NCBI GenBank assembly: GCA_003556835.1
Contig: PWQG01000480.1
Location: 1-5,629, forward strand
Source: Gammaproteobacteria bacterium
Lineage (GTDB): Bacteria > Pseudomonadota > Gammaproteobacteria > Pseudomonadales > Pseudohongiellaceae
Reading direction: 5' to 3'
DNA length: 5,629 nt
The notes below the pieces were generated by a model. The model did no database searches and was not told the DNA's origin. It was given only the letters and a program-made list of their open reading frames with translations. Position 1 is the first letter of the stretch. Each line of letters opens with the position of its first letter. Positions 1-5,629 of this stretch are shown one piece after another. A program made the translations under genes and the position numbers.

Positions 1-639
1 ACCCTGGGTCAGGGGCTCATGCAGGCTGTCGTCGATAAAGTGCCAGGGGTATTTGTTCATGCTCGGGAAAAGGGCCAGGGATAGGGCAATGATGCCGATG
101 TCCGCCGCGCCGGACTCGGCCATCTGCGCCGCATGCGCGATGTTTTCACCGAACACCAGTTTGCTCTGCACCGCGTCCCAGACACCGGCCGCCTCAAGTG
201 CTTCCCGGGCACGCATGCCATAGGGGGCATGCGTGGGTTGGGCAATGGCGATACGACGGATGTCGGGGTCGGTCAGATCCTGCAGCTCCAGTGCCGAGGC
301 ATCGTGTTGTGTGCTCCAGAGAACAATCCGCCCCAATGCATAGACGGCCGGTTCGGTCGCGGTTTCACCGAGCTCCTGCAAGCGCTTCGGGAACTGTATG
401 TCGGCCGAGAAGAAAATGTCATACGGGGCACCATTGGCAATCTGCGTGGTCATGCGACCCGAGGAACCGTAGACAACTTCGGGATGATGGTCGGGCCAGT
501 TTTCACGGTATAGCGCCAGGATGTCATCGAGGGCAAAACGCAGATCCGAGGCAGCGGCGATGCGGAAACTTTCGGCACTGCTGGCTCCACTGAAAAGCAG
601 GCCCAGACTCAACAGTATGCTGATGATCATCGCCTTCAT
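1..639 (-). CDS. modA: Molybdate ABC transporter substrate-binding protein ModA (C-terminus cut by window edge)
   Basis: Periplasmic binding protein that captures molybdate (and usually tungstate) and delivers it to the ModBC permease. Reading leftward from ATG at 639-637, 213 codons stay open to the window edge, so perhaps 30-45 C-terminal residues are missing compared with the roughly 257-residue E. coli protein. Residues 1-22 form a Sec signal peptide (Lys2, hydrophobic core IISILLSLGLLF, cleavage after SGASSA). The mature protein starts with the family pattern IAAASDLRFALDDI (27-40), followed by YGSSGRMTTQIANGAPYDIFFSAD (57-80 region), whose Ser residues are expected oxyanion ligands, and later by IAIAQPTHAPYGMRARE and AADIGIIALSLAL. 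The start overlaps the modE stop (ATGA), and a GGAG lies seven bases upstream. A Met at codon 4 is an alternative start, but it would shorten the basic n-region. Family assignment is confident; the specific anion is inferred from the family and from modE next door. Confidence 0.93.
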   Translation of the reverse strand, partial: MKAMIISILLSLGLLFSGASSAESFRIAAASDLRFALDDILALYRENWPDHHPEVVYGSSGRMTTQIANGAPYDIFFSADIQFPKRLQELGETATEPAVYALGRIVLWSTQHDASALELQDLTDPDIRRIAIAQPTHAPYGMRAREALEAAGVWDAVQSKLVFGENIAHAAQMAESGAADIGIIALSLALFPSMNKYPWHFIDDSLHEPLTQG

Positions 640-1448
640 TCGGTGACTCCTATGATGACATGGGATGCCTTGATCAGGGCGCAGCATTCGGCGCCAGGTT
701 GCAGCTGCATATCATCCAGGCTCTGGCGGGTGATGGTGGCGGCGAGTGTCTGGCCACCGCTGAGCTCCAGTACCACTTCGGCATTGACCTCTCCCGGTGT
801 GATGCGGCTGATCCGGCCGCACAAACGATTGCGGGCGGAACTGGCTGTATTGGCATCCGGGGCGGTCAGGATGATCCAGGAAGCCTTGATCAGGGCCTGG
901 ACCTCGCTTCCCTGTTGCAATTCCAGTTCTTCGGCGCTCTCACGGGTGACGATGGCATGCAACAGTTCTTCACCGGCCAGGCGCATGTTGATTTCGCAGG
1001 TCACGGCACCCTGGCGGATGCTGTCGACAACGCCGTGCAGGGCATTTCTGGCGCTGGTTCGCATGGTGATTCTCCGTAGCATGGCGAGTGAGTCGCCGAG
1101 ATCGCCGGCATCATTGAGTTGATCGAGGAAGGCCTGCTGCAACGCCTGCAGTCGCTGGTGGTCCTGCACCAGCCGCTGGCCGGCTTCGGTCAGTGCTGCG
1201 CCGCCGCCACCACGACCGCCGTGCCGGGCATCGACCAGTGCTGCGCCGGCGAGGTTGTTCATGGCGTCCACGGCATCCCAGGCGGCCTTGTAGCTCATGC
1301 CTACTGCTTTGGCGGCGCCGCTGATGGAGCCGCTGCGGGACAGGGCCGCCAACAACTGCAGGCGGCGCGGCGAAATTTCGCCGTCTGCAGTACGTAGGCT
1401 GAGCGGGGCTGCAAAGCGCCCGATATGTGGCTCAGGTGATATTGCCAT
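636..1448 (-). CDS. modE: Molybdate-responsive transcriptional regulator ModE with two Mop domains
   Basis: Cytoplasmic dimeric regulator that binds molybdate and, in the known family members, represses the mod transport operon when Mo is plentiful. It has 270 residues (E. coli about 262). Residues about 25-95 are the LysR-like winged helix-turn-helix, with the diagnostic GSISGAAKAVGMSYKAAWDA (40-59) followed by NNLAGAALVDARHGGRGGGG. A linker helix (about 91-125) leads to two tandem Mop/TOBE molybdate-binding domains, 129-195 and 202-270. Each begins with an SARN motif (132-135, 204-207) and ends with ALIKASxxI. The reading frame stays open far upstream into the cyclase gene, but homology begins only near residue 16 and ATG 1448 is the only plausible start; no GTG or TTG lies in frame nearby. 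No Shine-Dalgarno is visible (upstream bases TTTCCTGG). It overlaps modA by four bases, and a candidate operator for ModE itself lies directly upstream, so autoregulation is likely. Confidence 0.95.
   Translation of the reverse strand: MAISPEPHIGRFAAPLSLRTADGEISPRRLQLLAALSRSGSISGAAKAVGMSYKAAWDAVDAMNNLAGAALVDARHGGRGGGGAALTEAGQRLVQDHQRLQALQQAFLDQLNDAGDLGDSLAMLRRITMRTSARNALHGVVDSIRQGAVTCEINMRLAGEELLHAIVTRESAEELELQQGSEVQALIKASWIILTAPDANTASSARNRLCGRISRITPGEVNAEVVLELSGGQTLAATITRQSLDDMQLQPGAECCALIKASHVIIGVTE
637..650 (-). promoter_or_regulatory. modA ribosome binding site inside modE
   Basis: On the minus strand GGAG (plus-strand CTCC at 647-650) precedes the modA ATG by seven bases. It lies inside the last codons of modE, whose TGA shares bases with the ATG. 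This supports the chosen modA start and fits translational coupling of the two genes. Confidence 0.7.
667..896 (-). repeat. 14-base direct repeat marking the duplicated Mop domain in modE
   Basis: GCCTTGATCAGGGC occurs at 667-680 and again at 883-896 on the plus strand. On the coding strand both copies encode the shared ALIKA segment at the end of each Mop domain, in the same frame and with the same codons. It is a short identical remnant within an ancient tandem domain duplication, or simply codon preference acting on a conserved motif. It is not a mobile or recombination site. Confidence 0.6.
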
Positions 1449-1453
1449 CCAGG

Positions 1454-1473
1454 AAATATACTTTGGTATATAT
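1454..1473. promoter_or_regulatory. Candidate ModE operator upstream of modE
   Basis: A perfect 6-base inverted repeat, ATATAC at 1456-1461 and GTATAT at 1466-1471, is separated by TTTG. One further base on each side pairs after one mismatch (1454 with 1473). Read another way it is ATATA-N6-TATAT. This resembles the E. coli ModE operator core as I recall it (TATATA-N6-TATATA within a longer palindrome); the outer arms match that consensus poorly. The site covers the -10 hexamer and part of the spacer of the best promoter before modE, which is where a repressor would act. The position, the shape and the presence of ModE in the next gene support the call; binding is inferred. Confidence 0.68.
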
Positions 1474-1483
1474 TGCTTTGCAA
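1455..1483 (-). promoter_or_regulatory. Candidate sigma70 promoter for modE-modA
   Basis: On the minus strand TTGCAA (1483-1478) is followed by exactly 17 bases and then TATATT (1460-1455). That is 4 of 6 and 5 of 6 matches to the -35 and -10 consensus with ideal spacing. The predicted +1, seven bases past the hexamer, is position 1448, the A of the modE ATG, which would give a leaderless message. The candidate ModE operator overlaps the -10. A second, more distal promoter inside the cyclase gene cannot be excluded. Confidence 0.55.
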
Positions 1484-1506
1484 GTGTTTGGGGGCCGTGA
1501 AACGGC

Positions 1507-2622
1507 TCAGCTTTTGTCCCGGTACATGCGACGGTCAGCGCTGCGAAGCAGCTCGTCGGCGCTTTCGCCGTCTTGTCCGAAGACGGACAGACCGGCACTG
1601 ACACCGACCCGCAGCTCATGCCCCTGGATCTGGTAGGGATCGCACAGGTATTTCTGCAAGCGATGCATGGCTGTGACTCGATCGGTTTCGGTTCCGGCGT
1701 CATGAAGAATCACCAGGAACTCGTCGCCACCGAGTCGGCCCACGAAATCGGCATCGCGCACCCGATCCTTGAGGCGCAGGGCAATGGTTTGCAGCAGCTC
1801 ATCACCGACCAGGTGCCCGTGTTGGTCATTGACGACCTTGAAATCGTTCAGGTCCAGCAGGATCAGGGCGAAGGGATTGCCAGTGCGGGTGCTGCGGAGG
1901 ATCTCCCGGTTGAGCGCTTCGTCGATACTGCGGCGGTTGGGCAGGCCAGTCAGGGCATCCTCGCGGGCCAGATGCAGGATGTTGTCGTAGGCACGCTGAT
2001 AGCAGGCCAGCATGATACTGTAGGTCCAGCCCAGGGTGAACAGGATGAAACCCATGAACATATAGGGATTGAAGACTTGTGCCTCGATATCATTGCTGCT
2101 GCGGATGGCCAGCACCCAGCGGATCGCAAGCAGCACCGCCATGAACAGGCAGAAGCTGGCTGTCAGACCATATACCTTGAGTTGTTGCCGATTGGCCGGG
2201 CGGTAGACCATGATCGCGGCAATGGCAATGAAAACAGTGACGGAAACGGGGTCAAGCCAGGCGTAGCGGGAGGCTGCATCGTCGCGGAAGAGCCAGGCGA
2301 TCACAGCCAATACAGGGAGAATCACCGGGGCAAACAGCCAGCGCCAGCGGGAATGGTATTCGCGGAAACGCAGCGCGCCTTCCAGCAACAAAAATGTACT
2401 CGTAAGGATTACGATGTTGTTGAAGAAAATGCCGTCCAGGGGTCTTTCGATTGCGGCGAACGCCATTGGGCTGCCATACGCGACCACATTGAGCAGGCTG
2501 GCAATGAACCAGAGGAATACACCCTGACGGCTGGTGTCGATGCGCCAGAGCATGAACAGGATCAGCGCGGAGACAGAGGCCACCAGCACTATCATGATCA
2601 TGAGGGTTCCGATATCGAACAT
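1507..2622 (-). CDS. Seven-helix membrane diguanylate cyclase (GGDEF domain)
   Basis: Makes cyclic di-GMP from two GTP at the inner membrane, a signal that usually favours attachment over motility. It has 371 residues. About seven hydrophobic helices can be placed near 5-26, 34-56, 64-84, 95-112, 123-140, 150-173 and 187-208, an odd number that fits an external N-terminus and a cytoplasmic C-terminus. A short helix (209-221) leads to the GGDEF domain: DALTGLPNRR (222-231), the metal-binding Asp in DLNDFKVVND (257-266), HGHLVGD (268-274), an intact GGDEF (298-302) and an I-site RDAD (289-292) five residues before it. Catalysis and product inhibition are therefore both expected. The protein ends just after ADRRMYRDKS, with no EAL domain. 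I do not recognise the sensor region as a named family, so its ligand is unknown. AGGAG (plus-strand CTCCT, 2635-2639) lies 12 bases before the ATG, a rather long spacing. The gene ends 58 bases before modE on the same strand and diverges from the hydrolase gene. Confidence 0.93.
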   Translation of the reverse strand: MFDIGTLMIMIVLVASVSALILFMLWRIDTSRQGVFLWFIASLLNVVAYGSPMAFAAIERPLDGIFFNNIVILTSTFLLLEGALRFREYHSRWRWLFAPVILPVLAVIAWLFRDDAASRYAWLDPVSVTVFIAIAAIMVYRPANRQQLKVYGLTASFCLFMAVLLAIRWVLAIRSSNDIEAQVFNPYMFMGFILFTLGWTYSIMLACYQRAYDNILHLAREDALTGLPNRRSIDEALNREILRSTRTGNPFALILLDLNDFKVVNDQHGHLVGDELLQTIALRLKDRVRDADFVGRLGGDEFLVILHDAGTETDRVTAMHRLQKYLCDPYQIQGHELRVGVSAGLSVFGQDGESADELLRSADRRMYRDKS

Positions 2623-2660
2623 GCTGCTTTGGGTCTCCTGGGCGTCGGCATTCTGTTTTC

Positions 2661-2688
2661 AGGATAGCCTACTAAGTGCCCGAAGCAA
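2661..2688 (-). promoter_or_regulatory. Possible promoter for the diguanylate cyclase gene
   Basis: On the minus strand TTGCTT (2688-2683), a 16-base spacer and TATCCT (2666-2661) form a modest sigma70-like pair, giving a leader of about 32 bases before the ATG at 2622. Each hexamer has only about four matches. It is the best candidate seen in the 162-base divergent region. Confidence 0.3.
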
Positions 2689-2733
2689 TGTAACGGCGGT
2701 CACATTCCGTGTCTGCCTTCGCATTTTTCCTGG

Positions 2734-2742
2734 TGCTATACT
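2734..2742 (+). promoter_or_regulatory. Extended -10 promoter for the hydrolase/acyl-CoA dehydrogenase cluster
   Basis: TGCTATACT is an extended -10 (TG, one base, then TATACT with 5 of 6 matches to consensus). No good -35 is seen at 16-18 bases upstream, which is typical of extended -10 promoters. Predicted transcription start is near 2749, leaving a 36-base leader that contains the GGAGG before the ATG at 2785. Confidence 0.5.
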
Positions 2743-2774
2743 CGAGCGTCACAGGAACGATGGTGTACAGAGGC

Positions 2775-2787
2775 GGAGGGTTGCATG
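2775..2787 (+). promoter_or_regulatory. Ribosome binding site of the serine hydrolase
   Basis: GGAGG at 2775-2779 lies five bases before ATG 2785. The ATG is followed by a proper signal peptide, so this site fixes the start. Confidence 0.75.
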
Positions 2788-4056
2788 CGAAATTCACTAC
2801 TGGGGTTTGCGGCGGCAGTTTGGTTGAGCCTGGCACTGCCGGCAGCGGCCACTCCGGCGAGCGGTCTGCCACCGGCCGAGCCCGAAAGCGTGGGCATGTC
2901 CAGTGAGCGACTGGAGCGCATCGATGCACTCATGCAGCGTAATATTGATGCCGGCCTGGTGGCTGGCACCGTCACGCTGGTGGCCCGCAAGGGGCGGGTC
3001 GTGCATTTCAAGGCACAGGGCATGAAGGATGTGGAACGTGACCTTCCCATGACCACGGACACCATTTTCCGACAGGCCTCCATGACCAAGCCGATTGCCT
3101 CGGTGGCCCTGATGATGCTCTATGAGGAAGGCTGGTTTCAGCTCGATGACCCCATTGCGGACTGGTTGCCGGAATTCGCTGACATGCAGGTCGAGCATAT
3201 CGACGAGCAGACCGGGGAAACGGAGCTGCGAGCGGCGGAGAATGACATCACCTTCACCCATATCCTCACGCACACCGCGGGTTTGATGAACAGTTATTTC
3301 GGTGATACCGGGCGTTATGCCGAAGTGGCCGATGTGCGCGGGGACGAGAATCTGGCGAGCTGGACCGAGCGCCTGGCGACCCTGCCGCTGCGTTACGAGC
3401 CGGGCACGCGCTGGGAGTATTCCCAGGCCACCAGTGTTGTGGGACGTCTGGTGGAGGTGATCTCCGGTGATGATCTGGACACTTTCCTGCGCGAACGAAT
3501 CTTCGAACCCCTGCAGATGCGTGATACCCACTTCTATCTGCCGGAGGACAAGATCGACCGCTTTGCCACCCTGTATGGTCCGGACCCGGAGAATGACAAC
3601 CGTATCATGCTGACCGAAATCGCTGATGCCGACAGCCGGTATGTGGCCGAGCCCCGCAATTTCTTTTCCGGTTCCGGTGGTCTGGTTTCCACCGCACATG
3701 ATTACATCCGGTTCCAGCAGATGATCCTCAATGGAGGGGAACTCGACGGGGTGCGTTTGTTGGGGCGCAAGACGGTGGAGTTGATCCTGGCCAATCACAC
3801 CGGTGACCTGCCGCTCTGGCTGCCTGGCCCCGGCATGGGTTTTGGGCTCGGTTATGCGGTGGTGCTGGATCGTGCCGTGGCGCATACCTCCGACAGTGAG
3901 GGGTCGGCCTATTGGGGTGGGGCGTTTGGCACCATCTTCTGGATCGATCCGGAAGAGGAGCTGGTTGCCATCCTGATGAAACAGGTACGGCCCTACACGC
4001 ACCTGAGTGTGCGGGAGAATTTTCATAACGTGGTCAACCAGGCCATCATCGATTAG
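2785..4056 (+). CDS. Exported serine hydrolase, class C beta-lactamase / family VIII carboxylesterase fold
   Basis: Penicillin-binding-protein-like serine hydrolase of 423 residues, probably periplasmic or secreted. Residues 1-22 are a Sec signal peptide (Arg2, hydrophobic core, cleavage after LPAAA). The nucleophile motif is SMTK (Ser99, Lys102) in FRQASMTKPIAS. The second motif is Tyr212 in WEYSQATSVVGRLVEVISG, so YSQ replaces the YxN of true class C beta-lactamases. The place of the KTG box is taken by WGGAFGT (377-383), followed by FWIDPEEELVAILMKQ, a pattern usual in EstB-like esterases and related hydrolases rather than in antibiotic-resistance enzymes. The LTHTAGL segment (161-167) is also typical of this family. 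Ester hydrolysis of an unknown substrate is the likeliest activity; lactamase, amidase or transesterase activity is possible. It is the first gene of a probable operon, with an acyl-CoA dehydrogenase starting 31 bases after its stop on the same strand. The family is clear, the substrate is not. Confidence 0.9.
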   Translation: MRNSLLGFAAAVWLSLALPAAATPASGLPPAEPESVGMSSERLERIDALMQRNIDAGLVAGTVTLVARKGRVVHFKAQGMKDVERDLPMTTDTIFRQASMTKPIASVALMMLYEEGWFQLDDPIADWLPEFADMQVEHIDEQTGETELRAAENDITFTHILTHTAGLMNSYFGDTGRYAEVADVRGDENLASWTERLATLPLRYEPGTRWEYSQATSVVGRLVEVISGDDLDTFLRERIFEPLQMRDTHFYLPEDKIDRFATLYGPDPENDNRIMLTEIADADSRYVAEPRNFFSGSGGLVSTAHDYIRFQQMILNGGELDGVRLLGRKTVELILANHTGDLPLWLPGPGMGFGLGYAVVLDRAVAHTSDSEGSAYWGGAFGTIFWIDPEEELVAILMKQVRPYTHLSVRENFHNVVNQAIID

Positions 4057-4075
4057 TGGGCCATGCGGATAGCTG

Positions 4076-4090
4076 AAAGGAGGCGATGTG
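4076..4090 (+). promoter_or_regulatory. Strong ribosome binding site deciding a GTG start
   Basis: AAAGGAGG (4076-4083), a near-perfect anti-16S match, stands four bases before GTG 4088. An ATG at 4086 overlaps this GTG (ATGTG) but is in another frame and leads to a 72-codon reading frame without family features. Only the GTG frame gives the acyl-CoA dehydrogenase, so GTG is chosen as the start. Confidence 0.75.
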
Positions 4091-5323
4091 CAGGAACTGG
4101 AACAATTTCGACAGGAGGCGCGTGACTGGCTGGAGGAGAACTGCCCGGCTTCAATGCGCACACCCATGCCCGAGGACGAAGTGGTGTGGGGTGGGCGTAA
4201 TGCCACGTTCAAGAACCCGGACAGCAGGCTGTGGCTCGAGCGCATGGCCGCCAAAGGCTGGACCTGCCCGGAGTGGCCGTCGGAGTACGGCGGTGGCGGT
4301 CTGAGCAGGGAACAGGCGCTGGTACTGGCCGAGGAGATGCAGCGCATCAATGCGCGTCCGCCACTGGTGAGTTTCGGTATTTCCATGCTGGGACCCGTGT
4401 TGCTCGAGTTTGCCACCCACGAGCAAAAATTGCAGCACATCCCACCCATCGTTCGCGGTGAAATCCGCTGGTGTCAAGGCTATAGTGAGCCCGGTGCCGG
4501 CTCCGATCTGGCCGGTCTGGGAATGAAAGCCATCCGCGAGGGAGATCAGTACCGGGTCAATGGCTCGAAGATCTGGACGTCCTATGCGGACAAGGCGGAT
4601 TGGATTTTCTGCCTGGTACGCACGGACACGGAAGTGCCAAAGCACAATGGCATCAGCTTCCTGCTCATCGACATGGCGGATGAGGGGGTGACCACACGCC
4701 CCATCGACCTGATCAGTGGTGCGTCGGTATTCTGTGAGACGTTCTTCGACGATGTACTGGTGCCGGTGGATAATCTGGTGGGCAATCTCAATGAGGGCTG
4801 GACGATTGCCAAGCGCCTGCTGCAACACGAACGCACCATGATCTCCGGTTTCGGCTTGAGTTCCGGGCGGAGCAACCGTGGCGGACTGAGCAGCAATCTG
4901 GCGCAGACCGCCAAGCAGTATCGTGGGGATGAAGAGCAGCTTTCCGATGCGTCCCTGCGCGACCGCATTGCGCAGTTCGATATCGACGCGCAGGCTTTTG
5001 CCTTGACATCCCAGCGCTCGCGAGAAGAAGCTAAAGTCAGTGAGGGGCCGAATGCCACTTCTTCCATGCTGAAGAACTATGGCTGTGAACTGAACAAGCG
5101 CCGTTATGAACTGCTGCTGGAGGCGGTGGGCAGTCAGGCCCTGGGCTGGGAATCACCGGAGGGTGGTGACTTCAACCAGGATGAACTGGATCTGACGCGG
5201 CAGTGGCTGCGTAGCAAGGGCAACTCCATCGAGGGGGGCACCTATGAAATCCAGCTCAATGTGATTGCCAAGCGGGTGCTGGGGCTGCCGGACATGACCG
5301 GCATGCTGGCAAAGAAGTCCTGA
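4088..5323 (+). CDS. Acyl-CoA dehydrogenase, probable catalytic subunit of a two-gene enzyme
   Basis: FAD-dependent flavoenzyme expected to introduce the alpha-beta double bond into an acyl-CoA in the cytoplasm and pass electrons to electron-transfer flavoprotein. It has 411 residues in the usual three-part layout: helical N-domain (about 1-125, with GWTCPEWPSEYGGGG at 57-71), beta-domain with the FAD/substrate motifs CQGYSEPGAGSDLAGL (129-144) and VNGSKIWTSY (157-166), and the C-terminal helical domain ending in GGTYEIQLNVIAKRVLGL. At the MCAD catalytic position (the Glu of YEGT) there is Gly383 in EGGTYEIQ. Glu248 in LLQHERTMISG sits where isovaleryl-CoA dehydrogenase and the mycobacterial ChsE4 type carry their base, so it is the likely catalytic residue. 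Pattern and length resemble PimC-like large subunits and FadE26/28-type proteins. A second acyl-CoA dehydrogenase gene begins 13 bases downstream, as expected for a heteromeric enzyme. The substrate is unknown; sterol side chains, dicarboxylates or terpenoids are possibilities. Confidence 0.92.
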   Translation: MQELEQFRQEARDWLEENCPASMRTPMPEDEVVWGGRNATFKNPDSRLWLERMAAKGWTCPEWPSEYGGGGLSREQALVLAEEMQRINARPPLVSFGISMLGPVLLEFATHEQKLQHIPPIVRGEIRWCQGYSEPGAGSDLAGLGMKAIREGDQYRVNGSKIWTSYADKADWIFCLVRTDTEVPKHNGISFLLIDMADEGVTTRPIDLISGASVFCETFFDDVLVPVDNLVGNLNEGWTIAKRLLQHERTMISGFGLSSGRSNRGGLSSNLAQTAKQYRGDEEQLSDASLRDRIAQFDIDAQAFALTSQRSREEAKVSEGPNATSSMLKNYGCELNKRRYELLLEAVGSQALGWESPEGGDFNQDELDLTRQWLRSKGNSIEGGTYEIQLNVIAKRVLGLPDMTGMLAKKS

Positions 5324-5336
5324 GGACAGGGAGAGA

Positions 5337-5629
5337 ATGATGTCATTGGTTTTGAGCGAAGATCAGCAGTTGTTGCAGCGTTCGGCCCGCAGTTTCTGTC
5401 GGGACCACGCGCCGGTTGCCGTGTTGCGTGAAATGCGTGATACGCGGGATGAATTGGGTTATCCCAAGGCACTCTGGCAGCAGATGGTGGAGTTGGGCTG
5501 GGCCGGCATGGCCATTCCCGAATCCTATGGCGGCTTCGAATTCGGTTACGGCGGACTCGGTCTTGTACTGGAGGAAACCGGGCGGAGCCTGGTGCCTTCG
5601 CCCTTGGTGGCGACGGTCCTGCTCGGCGC
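5337..5629 (+). CDS. Second acyl-CoA dehydrogenase, N-terminal part (cut by right edge)
   Basis: Open from ATG 5337 for 97 codons to the window end, and clearly the N-terminal helical domain of an acyl-CoA dehydrogenase: LSEDQQLLQRSARSFCRDHA (6-25), then LGWAGMAIPESYGGFEFGYG (53-72), then LVLEETGRSLVPSPL. The style is that of the smaller partner (PimD-like or FadE27/29-like) usually encoded next to a PimC-like subunit. In known pairs this partner is often catalytically impaired; the region that would show this lies outside the window. Two ATG codons are adjacent (5337 and 5340). AGGGAG at 5328-5333 is three bases from the first and six from the second, so the second may be the true start. Thirteen bases after the previous stop, it is almost certainly co-transcribed with it. 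Confidence 0.9.
   Translation, partial: MMSLVLSEDQQLLQRSARSFCRDHAPVAVLREMRDTRDELGYPKALWQQMVELGWAGMAIPESYGGFEFGYGGLGLVLEETGRSLVPSPLVATVLLG

Noticed and set aside
133..593. Two plus-strand open frames of 126 and 131 codons
   Set aside because: Both are antisense to modA, whose minus-strand translation has a signal peptide and family motifs throughout.
1494..1506. Small hairpin GCCGT-GAA-ACGGC just after the cyclase stop as a terminator
   Set aside because: The stem is only five base pairs and is followed on the minus strand by CCCCAAAC, with no run of T, so it does not look like an intrinsic terminator.
1449..1703. N-terminal extension of modE to an ATG at 1703
   Set aside because: The extension overlaps the end of the cyclase gene, crosses the operator/promoter gap and has no similarity to ModE; the family begins near ATG 1448.
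1573..2667. 364-codon open frame on the plus strand opposite the diguanylate cyclase
   Set aside because: The opposite strand encodes an intact GGDEF protein with all motifs; this frame is rich in Gln, Asp and His with no domain pattern, as expected for an antisense shadow.
2785..4056. Serine hydrolase as an antibiotic-resistance beta-lactamase
   Set aside because: SxxK is present, but YSQ and WGGAFGT replace the YxN and KTG boxes, and the gene sits with catabolic genes; esterase-like function is more likely.
2797..4449. 550-codon open frame on the minus strand across the hydrolase and dehydrogenase genes
   Set aside because: It lies antisense to two proteins with clear motifs, spans the gap between them, and its translation shows no recognisable domain. 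It is a by-product of GC-rich codon use.

Overview
The window looks like chromosomal DNA from a GC-rich gammaproteobacterium, possibly a marine or aquatic one that degrades lipids, hydrocarbons or sterols. This rests on gene content and the general style of the proteins (ModE with two Mop domains, a Sec-exported family VIII-type esterase, paired acyl-CoA dehydrogenases). No rRNA or other phylogenetic marker is present, so the genus is not determined. The sequence is almost fully coding, with no stretch over 300 bases lacking a gene. I see no mobile element, CRISPR array, tRNA or rRNA.

Left half, minus strand, read from right to left: a seven-helix membrane diguanylate cyclase (2622-1507), then modE (1448-636), then modA (639 to beyond the left edge). 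modE and modA overlap by four bases (ATGA) and are probably the start of a molybdate uptake operon whose permease and ATPase genes would lie further left. In the 58-base gap before modE there is a TATA-rich inverted repeat resembling the known ModE operator. It lies on a good sigma70-type promoter whose predicted transcription start falls on the A of the modE ATG. This suggests Mo-dependent autorepression and perhaps a leaderless modE message.

Centre: a 162-base divergent intergenic region (2623-2784) carries back-to-back candidate promoters, one for the cyclase (minus) and one for the right-hand cluster (plus).

Right half, plus strand: an exported serine hydrolase of the class C beta-lactamase/family VIII esterase fold (2785-4056), followed after 31 bases by an acyl-CoA dehydrogenase (4088-5323), and after 13 bases by a second acyl-CoA dehydrogenase cut by the right edge (from 5337). 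The first dehydrogenase has Gly at the usual MCAD-type catalytic Glu position and a candidate Glu at the alternative helix-G position. Together with the adjacent second gene this resembles two-gene (PimC/PimD-like or mycobacterial alpha2beta2 ChsE-like) dehydrogenases that act on bulky or dicarboxylic acyl-CoAs. A reasonable but unproven reading is that the exported esterase frees a carboxylic acid which, after CoA activation by an enzyme encoded elsewhere, is oxidised by this pair.

I found no clearly new biological system. The most informative signals are the ModE operator/promoter arrangement and the catalytic-residue relocation in the dehydrogenase pair.
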